Origin: Treponema_C sp050937815
GTDB lineage: Bacteria; Spirochaetota; Spirochaetia; Treponematales; Treponemataceae
Direction: 5' to 3'
Length of the DNA stretch: 64,000 nucleotides
Assembly: GCF_050937815.1 (NCBI RefSeq)
Contig: NZ_JACDIJ010000004.1
Location: 1 to 64,000 of the forward strand
The translations under genes were made by a program, and so were the position numbers. Each line of letters starts with the position of its first letter. Position 1 is the first letter of the stretch. Below are positions 8,883 to 15,420 of the stretch, in pieces. The notes beneath the pieces were generated by a model that was given only the letters and a program-made list of their open reading frames with translations, made no database searches and had not been told where the DNA came from.

Positions 8883-9716
8883 TTAGGAGAGTTCGGCGAT
8901 TTCCGCTTCCGAAAGCCCGGTAACCCTGCCGATAAAATCAGCCGCACAATTTTCCTTTTTCATTAGGGCCGCTGTTGCCAATGCTTTTTGACGGGCACCT
9001 TCGGTAAGCCCGTCTTTTCGACCTCTATCAAAACCGATGGCTTCACCTTCAATACGTCCTTCTCTGCGTAAATCGTATTCACGGATATTCAATGACATAT
9101 AGGTACTCCTGAATTGTTCGTTTAACTTTGCCGTTTCAACAAGCTCGTCTATATCTTTGGTAAAATCGCTTGTTGCCCGCTTTTTGCACAGGTACTCTAA
9201 AAAAGCATGAAGTTCCTTGTTTACTTCCCTGCCGTATGCACTTGCATTATAAAACACTTTGTAGGATTTGTCATCAAGAAAAAGAGCATTATTCTCGCTA
9301 CAGACATTGCGGAAGGTATACACAGGTAAATCCTGTTTAAACGGGTCCGTAAGACAGATAAACATCACATAGCTTTCTTTAAGCTCATCATAGCCCTGTC
9401 CTGTCAACAGATTATCGACATCCATAAGACTTTGATAATAGCGAGTGCGTTTGGCAAGGGCGGGCCGTGTTGATGTTTGCATTTCTATATCAAAGGTGCG
9501 TTCATCATCGGCCGCATAGACATCCAGACGGATTCCCTTACTTTCATAGAAGGGGGCAATCGTTTTTTGTAAAGACGGGTATTCTATTTTGCCGACCTTA
9601 ATATGTAACAGACGTTCGATAACACCCTTGCAGATTTCCGGATTTTTCATAATTGTGCCGAACATGAAGTCGTCAGTGAATGTCAGTTCATCTACAGTCT
9701 TAAAAACATAGGACAT
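8883..9716 (-). CDS. Rpn-family recombination-promoting nuclease / PD-(D/E)XK transposase-like protein
   Basis: A 277-residue member of the Rpn (PDDEXK_2, TIGR01784-like) family. The N-terminus (FTDDFMFGTIM) and the nuclease core RLDVYA...FDIEMQ, with Asp65 and Glu78-x-Gln80, are visible, followed by a long helical region and a tail with EGEAIGFDRGRKDGLTEG repeats. The core reads D-x(12)-E-x-Q, the family variant of the catalytic motif. An upstream GTG at 9731 is in frame, but ATG 9716 has AGGTGGAGGT immediately before it and is preferred. It overlaps no neighbour and lies between the intact fucosidase and a fucosidase remnant. Family members spread as many paralogues per genome; the partial copy at 2-202 is another. 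Confidence 0.88.
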   Translation of the reverse strand: MSYVFKTVDELTFTDDFMFGTIMKNPEICKGVIERLLHIKVGKIEYPSLQKTIAPFYESKGIRLDVYAADDERTFDIEMQTSTRPALAKRTRYYQSLMDVDNLLTGQGYDELKESYVMFICLTDPFKQDLPVYTFRNVCSENNALFLDDKSYKVFYNASAYGREVNKELHAFLEYLCKKRATSDFTKDIDELVETAKLNEQFRSTYMSLNIREYDLRREGRIEGEAIGFDRGRKDGLTEGARQKALATAALMKKENCAADFIGRVTGLSEAEIAELS

Positions 9717-9807
9717 AACTTTTACCTCCACCTATATATATAGGTGTGCGGTGACAAAAAAAAGAGACTTTTTACGGAAAAAAGCGGAATAATTTTACTA
9801 AAATTGA

Positions 9808-9891
9808 AGCGGGAACATAGGGAACCTGTTCTTCTATGAAGCGGGCGAAGAATACTGCGGTTTGCGTCCGATTGAAACCGGTAAGCGATAA
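9808..9891 (+). pseudogene. Remnant of a second alpha-L-fucosidase gene
   Basis: From 9823 the plus strand reads NLFFYEAGEEYCGLRPIETG then KR and a stop, against NLFRYTGEEYYGLRPIVTG-KRW in the intact fucosidase (nt about 8480-8546). About 19 of 22 aligned residues match, with many synonymous base differences, so it is an old paralogous fragment and not a recent copy. The frame is closed by TGA at 9805-9807 and TAA at 9889-9891. No other fucosidase domain is recognisable around it. Confidence 0.75.
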
Positions 9892-9893
9892 TC

Positions 9894-10008
9894 AAAGAGG
9901 ATTTGACAGAGGGTACAAGGGGCCTTTGATAAGGCGGGCAAAGCCCCTTTGATAAGGCGTACAAAAAGGGTTTGATACAGCGGACAAAGGGGCTTTGACA
10001 AGCGGTTT
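9894..10008. repeat. 23-bp imperfect tandem repeat, five units
   Basis: Units start at 9894, 9917, 9940, 9963 and 9986. Each is 23 bp with a purine-rich start and a central TTTGAYA, for example AAGGGGCCTTTGATAAGGCG plus 3 nt. Units differ at roughly a third of positions. Twenty-three is not a multiple of three and no long plus-strand frame crosses it. The last unit overlaps the stop codon of the gene at 10008-10745. Confidence 0.8.
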
Positions 10009-10745
10009 TAAGCTTTTGCAGTACAGGAGAGTTTATAGACAATTTCACGTAATTCTTTAAGAGGGGCGGCTCCTGCCGAGTACTTTGTTTTTACAACGAT
10101 GCTTACCTTTCCCGCAGGAACCGCAGCGGGTACGCGGGCGATTATTTGGCTCGGCTGGTTTACCGAGAGGCGGCGCGTAACCTTGTGTTCGGTGCCGTCC
10201 GCAAGGCGGAAAAAGACGCCTTGAGCCGCATCGGTTTCGTCAATTTTAAGCTTGTTGCCTTCGATGATGATGTCGTCACCTATTGTTAAGGTGCCGTCGT
10301 TTAAGCCCGTTGCGGTGTCGGTGATTGCCGTAATGCGGGCGCTTTCTTCTTTTGCACCCATTACCTTTACGCCGATTGCGTCAAGCACCGTGCGTAAGTC
10401 GGCGGTGGGGATGAGGTCTACCGTACGTTTGTGCACCTTTTCGTCGTAGGGGGCGTTTTCGGTAGCCCACACACCCGACACGCGCGGGCTTATTTGCACA
10501 AGTCCGTCCATAAAGCTGATGCCCTCTTGGATAAGGTCTTTAACCGCCTTGTCGCGCATGTTGAGGATGTTGATGATGGTTTCTTTTCGGAATTCGGTGC
10601 GCTCCTTTGTGATGAGCTCCGCAATGTCCTCGTTACGCTGAGTTGCGGCGTGAGCGTGAACGTCCGCAATACAGTCGCGGTCGTTTTCTTTTGTTAAGGT
10701 GTTGGGACGAAGATAGACTTCCCAAACGCTTTTCTTTTTTGCCAT
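10008..10745 (-). CDS. HU-like DNA-binding protein with C-terminal DUF4469 domain
   Basis: A 245-residue protein of the Bacteroidetes/spirochaete family with an HU/IHF-related N-terminal domain (PF14848 type, about residues 1-125; YLRPNTLTKENDRDCIADVH, then the ITKERTEFRKETIINIL helix) and a C-terminal DUF4469 beta domain (about 135-240; LTIGDDIIIEGNKLKI, then RVPAAVPAGKVSIVVKTKYS). The role is not established; nucleoid or phage-like DNA binding is inferred from the fold only. A longer frame reaches 10841, but ATG 10745 follows AGGAGGT and is the start. The gene stands alone: structured element B lies upstream and a 23-bp repeat array ends on its stop codon. Confidence 0.8.
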   Translation of the reverse strand: MAKKKSVWEVYLRPNTLTKENDRDCIADVHAHAATQRNEDIAELITKERTEFRKETIINILNMRDKAVKDLIQEGISFMDGLVQISPRVSGVWATENAPYDEKVHKRTVDLIPTADLRTVLDAIGVKVMGAKEESARITAITDTATGLNDGTLTIGDDIIIEGNKLKIDETDAAQGVFFRLADGTEHKVTRRLSVNQPSQIIARVPAAVPAGKVSIVVKTKYSAGAAPLKELREIVYKLSCTAKA

Positions 10746-10766
10746 AACATACCTCCTAAGTATTAG

Positions 10767-11016
10767 GGGGAGAGAGGACACCCCGTTCCGGGCAGGGTTT
10801 CCTCTCTCCCCTTGCCCCCTCTCACTTTCCCGCACAGCCAAAGGCCTCGCCGGCCTTTGGAATCCGGCCTATACAGCTGACAGCTGTATGTTCGATATTA
10901 TCTTTAAGTGTGAGCAATTCTTCAGAATTGCGAACCTAAAGTTTTTTTATGCGATGTTTTGCGAAGCAAAACTCGTCGTGCAAACGGGCGGCGCCATTTG
11001 TGCCGCCCGTTTGCAC
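10767..11016. repeat. Composite structured intergenic element, copy B
   Basis: Second copy of the element at 919-1139, same orientation. Hairpin 1: 12-bp stem (10767-10778 with 10800-10811) with a 21-nt loop. C-rich spacer. Hairpin 2: 9-bp stem (10838-10846 with 10852-10860), loop TCGCC. Core 10861-10954 differs from copy A at about five of 95 positions. After the core come a small GTTTTGC-gaa-GCAAAAC hairpin (10956-10972) and a 15-bp perfect stem (10978-10992 with 11002-11016) whose loop shares ATTTGT with copy A. Stems of hairpins 1 and 2 differ in sequence from copy A but keep exact pairing and length. It fills the space upstream of the HU-like gene. Confidence 0.8.
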
Positions 11017-11034
11017 AATGTGCAGATTTTTTGC

Positions 11035-11260
11035 GCGGTGCCCATGCCTCACCGCCTGTTTCATCTAATGCCGCTGTATTCTCTCCCCTCATTCGCAGTC
11101 CCGAACAGGATGTTCGGGAAAGCTTTATATCGGCATAAAATCGCACACGGATGTGCGATTTTATGCCTCCCGGCACGGATGCCGGAAAAGTTCCATATAT
11201 CCACGTTTGCCTACGGCAAACGTGCAGCGCAAAATCACACACGAATGTGTGATTTTGCGC
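11035..11260. other. Array of perfect inverted repeats (hairpin cluster)
   Basis: Continues from element B toward the GIY-YIG gene. Stems: 11035-11040/11050-11055 (6 bp); 11100-11107/11111-11118 (8 bp, loop GGA); 11132-11147/11152-11167 (16 bp, loop CGGA); 11170-11175/11180-11185 (6 bp, loop CGGA); 11202-11211/11215-11224 (10 bp, loop TAC); 11227-11241/11246-11260 (15 bp, loop CGAA). The 16-bp and 15-bp hairpins share AAAATCRCACA-cgRa-TGTGYGATTTT, with a G-C pair in one replaced by an A-T pair in the other. No T-run follows most of them, so they are not ordinary terminators. With element B this accounts for the 526-nt gene-free stretch 10746-11271. Confidence 0.8.
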
Positions 11261-11271
11261 CCGCGGCGACT

Positions 11272-11703
11272 TTACAGTTTGTTTCCCGGGGGCGTAAAGG
11301 CGGCGATAAGGGCTTGTTCGAATATGCAGGTGTGTGCCTTCGGAGAAAACTTCGACTCGTCGTTTGTAATTAAAGCGTCGATTTCGCTGCGGTCGAACAT
11401 GCACACGTCTATGGGGCCGTTTTGGGACGCAAGCAAATTGTACAAGTCGGAGTTCTGCGACGCTTTGCTTTGAAACTCCCGCCTGAGCCGCTCGCCGAAT
11501 ATACCGTATGTATCGCCCGTTTCGCCTGAAGTCATTCCCACGTATAAGATTTTTTTGTTAAACGAGTGCACGTAAACTCCCGACTTGAGCGCGTAGTCGC
11601 CGAGCTGTGTACGCGACCAGGTTTCGCCCTCCGATGCAACGTTAACGGGTATACTGCGCGCAAAGATTTCTTCCTTTTTCGGAATAGTAATGGTAACCGT
11701 CAT
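11272..11703 (-). CDS. GIY-YIG domain protein (putative endonuclease)
   Basis: A 143-residue protein. GVY (42-44) and YVG (54-56) are ten residues apart, Arg74 sits in the following helix (FGERLRREF), and the C-terminal EQALIAAFTPPGN gives the conserved Glu129 and Asn141. These are the five hallmark elements of the GIY-YIG nuclease fold, so catalytic residues seem intact. It is a single domain with about 40 residues before it, unlike UvrC or homing enzymes. It starts 15 nt after the LRR lipoprotein gene with an AGGAGG site, so it is likely co-transcribed. Function unknown; a stand-alone GIY-YIG protein can be a repair, restriction or mobile-element nuclease. Confidence 0.72.
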   Translation of the reverse strand: MTVTITIPKKEEIFARSIPVNVASEGETWSRTQLGDYALKSGVYVHSFNKKILYVGMTSGETGDTYGIFGERLRREFQSKASQNSDLYNLLASQNGPIDVCMFDRSEIDALITNDESKFSPKAHTCIFEQALIAAFTPPGNKL

Positions 11704-11718
11704 AATCTTCCTCCTTGA

Positions 11719-13284
11719 CTAGTCAATTGGATCTATTTTGCCTGCGACAACGCCGCTTGCTATAAGTTTTTCTTTTACCCCGCTGCCTTTTTTAACCCTA
11801 AATCGTGCCTTATCACAGAGGGAAAAAGCATCGCTGCCGATTTCGGTAAGCTTTGTTGTACAAGAGGAAAGATCAAATAGAGTTACCTCAGTACAGATCG
11901 AAAAAGCATACAGGTCGATTTTTTGAAGGTTTGCAGGGAACTTCACTTCGGTCAAGCCTTTACAGCCGGAAAAAGCCCATCCACCTATTGTGTGAAGGCC
12001 TGAAGGTAAGTTTAATGTTCCCGTTAAACCCGTACAGCCGAAAAAAGCGTTTCCACCGATTGTGTGAAGGCTTGAAGGTAAGTTTAATGTTCCCGTTAAA
12101 CCCGTACAGTAGGAAAAAGCGTTTCCACCGATTGTGTGAAGGCTTGAAGGTAAGTTTAATGTTCCCGTTAAACCCGTACAGCCGGAAAAAGCGCTTTCCT
12201 CGATTTTTTGAAGGTTTGCAGGAAACTTCAATTCGGTTAAACCCGTACACTTGTAAAAAGCATACATGTCGATTTTTTGAAGGTTTGCGGGAAATTTCAC
12301 TTCGGTTAAACCCTCACACCCTGAAAAAGCAAATTTACCGATTGTTTTCAGATTTTCAGGGAACTTCACCTCCGTTAAGTCCGTACACCTCTGAAAACTA
12401 CGATCGCCGATAGCTTGAAGATTTTCAGGGAACTTCACCTCCGTTAAGTCCGTACACCTCCAAAAACTACAATCGCCGATAGCTTGAAGATTTTCAGGTA
12501 AGTTCACCTTTTTTAAGCCCGTGCAATCCCTAAAACTATTGCTGCCTATTTCGGTAAGCTCCGTACAAGCCGAAAAGTCCGCGGTATGCAGCCCTGTACA
12601 GCCGCCAAAAGTTCCATTGTACGCACCGCCTCCGTAATCCTCACCGTTTTCAATTTTTTTAAGGCTTTTAGGAAACCTTACCTGTGTCAATTCCTCACAT
12701 TTATAAAAAGCGTCTTTGGTGATTTCGATAATTCCGTCGGGGATAATGATTTTTCCCTTCGGCTTATCTCCCGTATACCCCTTTACGACGCCGTTCTCTA
12801 TCTTGAATGCCTTAAAGTTTGTTACGGCGTACACGGTTGTATCGGCACTAAACACGGTTGTATCGGTTATAAGTTCGCCGTTTTCATCGGTTACCCTCCA
12901 CTCGTGGATACCGTACGCTCCCGCAGGCAATTGCCATTCGGTTTCTAAGGAAACCTTTGGCTCAATCTCACCCTCACCCTTTATTTGCGCCCATGTTTTA
13001 CCATTGTCCACAACTATAAAATCGGGAGCCGCTATAGTTGTGCGCTCATCGCCCTTTATGGTAAGACGGACTGTGCCTCCGCCGCCTCCGCCCGACGACC
13101 CGCCTCCTGAACCTCCGCCTGAGCCTCCCCCGGAACCTGTTCCGCCGGAGCTGCCTCCCGACGAACCGGCAGAATCCGCCGGCGGTTTTGCGCCGCCCGA
13201 AGCGTTCGGACAGCCCGTAAACAAAATTGCACAAACCAACAACAGCGCCGATATAATCACGGCACTTTTTTTTACGTTTTTCAT
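11719..13284 (-). CDS. BspA-like leucine-rich repeat (LRR_5) surface lipoprotein
   Basis: A 521-residue lipoprotein. The signal sequence ends in lipobox LFTGC (Cys25), followed by a Gly/Ser linker (about 28-70), a beta-rich domain (about 75-165, DERTTIAAPDFIVVDNGKTW) and a solenoid of 23-24-residue LRR_5 repeats of the pattern IGxxAFxxCxxLTxxxFPxxLxx (about 170-500). In Treponema and Tannerella such proteins are exposed on the surface and bind host matrix or other bacteria; the role here is inferred from family. The start has GGAGGG. Three central repeats are nearly identical at DNA level. A consensus promoter lies about 400 nt upstream at 13691-13718, giving a long structured leader. Confidence 0.92.
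   Translation of the reverse strand: MKNVKKSAVIISALLLVCAILFTGCPNASGGAKPPADSAGSSGGSSGGTGSGGGSGGGSGGGSSGGGGGGTVRLTIKGDERTTIAAPDFIVVDNGKTWAQIKGEGEIEPKVSLETEWQLPAGAYGIHEWRVTDENGELITDTTVFSADTTVYAVTNFKAFKIENGVVKGYTGDKPKGKIIIPDGIIEITKDAFYKCEELTQVRFPKSLKKIENGEDYGGGAYNGTFGGCTGLHTADFSACTELTEIGSNSFRDCTGLKKVNLPENLQAIGDCSFWRCTDLTEVKFPENLQAIGDRSFQRCTDLTEVKFPENLKTIGKFAFSGCEGLTEVKFPANLQKIDMYAFYKCTGLTELKFPANLQKIEESAFSGCTGLTGTLNLPSSLHTIGGNAFSYCTGLTGTLNLPSSLHTIGGNAFFGCTGLTGTLNLPSGLHTIGGWAFSGCKGLTEVKFPANLQKIDLYAFSICTEVTLFDLSSCTTKLTEIGSDAFSLCDKARFRVKKGSGVKEKLIASGVVAGKIDPID
11990..12205. repeat. 72-bp tandem repeat inside the LRR gene, three units
   Basis: Units begin at about 11990, 12062 and 12134 with exact 72-bp spacing and only a few differences; each encodes one 24-residue LRR containing GNAFxxCTGLTGTLNLPS or a close variant. 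Neighbouring LRRs are much more diverged, so these are recent duplications in frame. Confidence 0.85.
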
Positions 13285-13438
13285 CGTACCCTCCTAATAA
13301 AACGTATACATATTATCCCTGCCGCCTTTTACACACGGCACATCGGGGTACATACGTGCGGTATGCACCCTGAGTCCGCGCGTTTTTGCGGAAATGAAAA
13401 CAATTTCGGGAATATGAATTAAAAAGCTGTATGCCCTG

Positions 13439-13634
13439 CGAGTTTGCGGAACCGCAAACTCGTCGCGCGGCAGTGCGCGCAGCGCACTGCCGCGCCGTTT
13501 GCAGCGGGCTTTTAGAGAAAGATAAGCATCTTCGGGAATGCGAGTTATAAAAGCCGTATGTTCGCGAGTTTCGCCGGCTGCGCCTGCGAAACTCGAAGCA
13601 TAAAAACTCGTTGCCCTGCAGCGAGCTTTTATGC
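13439..13634. other. Hairpin-rich leader upstream of the LRR lipoprotein gene
   Basis: Four inverted repeats: 13439-13449/13452-13462 (11 bp, loop AA); 13465-13478/13482-13495 (14 bp, loop GCA, very GC-rich); 13565-13574/13586-13595 (10 bp, 11-nt loop); 13598-13610/13622-13634 (13 positions with one mismatch, 11-nt loop). The segments around 13400-13450 and 13525-13575 also resemble each other (TTCGGGAAT...AAAAGC.GTATG....CGAGTTT), suggesting an old duplication of a roughly 125-bp unit. The AAACTCGTCG after the first hairpin is shared with element B. In the 603-nt gene-free stretch 13285-13887, the parts 13285-13438 and 13719-13887 show nothing else I can name. Confidence 0.75.
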
Positions 13635-13635
13635 A

Positions 13636-13684
13636 GGTAACTGGTAACTGGTAACTGGTAACTGGTAACTGGTAACTGGTAACT
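13636..13684. repeat. Seven perfect copies of heptamer GGTAACT
   Basis: Forty-nine bases made of exactly seven GGTAACT units (AGTTACC on the transcribed minus strand). The array ends where transcription from the adjacent minus-strand promoter is expected to begin, so it should form the 5' end of that RNA. The unit is not a multiple of three. Heptamer repeats of this kind are prone to slippage. Confidence 0.95.
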
Positions 13685-13690
13685 AAGGGC

Positions 13691-13718
13691 ATTATACGGC
13701 GCGCGTTTTCTTTGTCAA
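13691..13718 (-). promoter_or_regulatory. Consensus sigma70 promoter reading into the heptamer array and LRR gene
   Basis: Minus strand: -35 TTGACA (13713-13718), 16-nt spacer, -10 TATAAT (13691-13696); both boxes match consensus exactly. The expected start near 13684 is the edge of the GGTAACT array. The resulting leader of about 400 nt contains the heptamers and four hairpins before the LRR gene ATG at 13284. Confidence 0.8.
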
Positions 13719-13887
13719 GTACTTTTTTTACAAAAGAGATTTTTGTATCTTTGTACGCAGGTGCACAGCGTTCCGCTTGATGCAGTTCCTTCATACCATA
13801 CAGTATAACATACTTTAGGCAAAAAATCCACTTTCCTTTATCAACCCGGGCACAAACGGAACGCCGTGGAGGCAAAGCCCCGAAACC

Positions 13888-15420
13888 TTACAATATATAC
13901 TTGGACAAGTCCTGATTTTGAACAATGTCCTTTAAGCGCTCGTCGACGTATTCGCCGGTAATCTCTATGGTTTCGCCCGTATGTTCGTCGGCACTGAACG
14001 ACAGTTCTTCCAAAAGGGTTTCCATAATGGTGTGCAGACGGCGCGCTCCGATGTTTTCCATGCGCGAGTTCGTATCGGCGGCAAGGGTACTCATGCGCGT
14101 AATCGCTTCGGGTTTAAAGACAATGTGTACGTCTTCGGTTGCCAAAAGCTCGGTGTATTGACGGGTTAAAGCGTTTTTAGGCTCGGTTAAAATGCGCTCA
14201 AAGTCTTCGGCGTTTAAAGAATCCAATTCCACGCGCAGGGGAAACCGCCCTTGCAGTTCGGGAATCAAATCCGAAGGCTTGGACAAATTGAACGCTCCCG
14301 CGGCAATAAAGAGGATGTGAGTGGTATCGACAACTCCGTATTTTGTATTGACCGAAGAGCCTTCGACAATGGGCAGTATGTCGCGCTGAACGCCTTCGCG
14401 CGATACGTTTGCTCCGTTTCCATGTCCTTCCACGGCAATCTTATCGATTTCGTCTATAAAGATAATGCCCATTTGCTCAACACGCTCGCGTGCCGCATCG
14501 GCTGCCTTATCGGGGTCGGTCATGCGGTCCAAATGTTCTTCAAGCAAAATCTGGCGCGCTTCCGCAACGGTTACCGAGCGTTTTTTAGTGCGCGAACCGT
14601 TGAGCATCGACGAAATGTTTTGCATAACGCTTTCCATATCTTCGGGACTGCCCCCTGCGATAATTTCCATCGAGGGCATTCTTTGTTTCTTTTGCACGGT
14701 GATTTCTATTTCGCGCCCCTCAAGTTTACCTTCACGCAGCATGGTGCGGAACTTTTCGCGCGTTGCGCTCATACTGCCGTCTTTTTCGCCCGATACATCG
14801 GGTGCCGCTTCGCCTTCGGTTCCGGCCGTTTCGGCGGAAGAGTCCGTAAGCTGAACGCCGCCCCGCTTTTCGGACGTTTCCGGCTCACTTTCTTTTTCCT
14901 GCGACACGGGGGAGCCGAAAATATTAAAGGGAAGCATAAAGCCTCCTCCTTCGCTTTTTGGCTCTTTTGCACTCTTTTTATGTTTTTTGCCGCTTCCGGG
15001 AAGGAGTAAATCCAACAAATCTTCTTCGACCTTTTCACCTGCGGCGGCTTTTAACTGCTCCTGCATTTCGGCTTTAACCATGTTATAGCCGACCGCCATT
15101 AAGTCGCGCACCATGGATTCGACATCGCGGCCTACATAGCCTACTTCGGTGTACTTGGTCGCTTCAACCTTTATAAAGGGTGCCCCGCATAATTTGGCAA
15201 GGCGGCGCGCTATTTCGGTTTTTCCGACTCCCGTCGGGCCTATCATTAAAATATTTTTGGGTGCGATTTCTTCGCGTATATCTTCGGGCAGTTTTAAGCG
15301 GCGCGTACGGTTTCTAAGAGCGACCGCAACCGAGCGTTTTGCTTTTTTTTGCCCGATAATGTAGGTGTCCAACTGTTCGACTATTTGCTTGGGTGTTAAA
15401 TCTTCAAGACCCTCTTTCAT
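13888..15420 (-). CDS. hslU: HslU, ATPase/unfoldase of the HslUV protease
   Basis: A 510-residue AAA+ protein. N-terminal LTPKQIVEQLDTYIIGQKKAK, Walker A GPTGVGKT (61-68), the family segment EATKYTEVGYVGRDVESMVR, Walker B IIFIDEID (about 317-324), sensor RLHTIMETLLEELSF, and C-terminal tail LSKYIL, which docks into HslV. The intermediate (I) domain carries a low-complexity insert of roughly 60 residues (about 150-210, Lys/Glu/Ser/Gly-rich), so the protein exceeds the usual 440-460. It forms hexamers that unfold substrates for HslV. It follows hslV directly, with GGAGGA overlapping the hslV stop. Confidence 0.97.
   Translation of the reverse strand: MKEGLEDLTPKQIVEQLDTYIIGQKKAKRSVAVALRNRTRRLKLPEDIREEIAPKNILMIGPTGVGKTEIARRLAKLCGAPFIKVEATKYTEVGYVGRDVESMVRDLMAVGYNMVKAEMQEQLKAAAGEKVEEDLLDLLLPGSGKKHKKSAKEPKSEGGGFMLPFNIFGSPVSQEKESEPETSEKRGGVQLTDSSAETAGTEGEAAPDVSGEKDGSMSATREKFRTMLREGKLEGREIEITVQKKQRMPSMEIIAGGSPEDMESVMQNISSMLNGSRTKKRSVTVAEARQILLEEHLDRMTDPDKAADAARERVEQMGIIFIDEIDKIAVEGHGNGANVSREGVQRDILPIVEGSSVNTKYGVVDTTHILFIAAGAFNLSKPSDLIPELQGRFPLRVELDSLNAEDFERILTEPKNALTRQYTELLATEDVHIVFKPEAITRMSTLAADTNSRMENIGARRLHTIMETLLEELSFSADEHTGETIEITGEYVDERLKDIVQNQDLSKYIL

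Noticed and set aside
9894..10008. 23-bp repeats as a CRISPR array
   Set aside because: Units are directly adjacent without spacers and diverged from one another.
10888..11404. Open frames of about 160 codons on both strands over the hairpin array
   Set aside because: Mirror frames on both strands arise from inverted repeats; there is no ribosome site, family match or coding bias. The plus-strand frame starting in the conserved core is closed after about 30 codons in copy A.
12716..13297. Plus-strand frame opposite the LRR lipoprotein (Pro-rich)
   Set aside because: It is the antisense of the Gly/Ser linker codons of the lipoprotein, which gives artificial Pro repeats.
13636..13684. Heptamer array as a CRISPR or coding repeat
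   Set aside because: The 7-bp units have no spacers and there are no cas genes. An open frame crosses the array on the minus strand (reading PVTSYQL-type repeats), but the unit is not a multiple of three and composition is non-coding.
13294..13875. 193-codon minus-strand open frame before the LRR gene
   Set aside because: It runs through hairpins, the promoter and the heptamers, has no ribosome site or recognisable domain, and its stops are avoided only because the hairpins are GC-rich.
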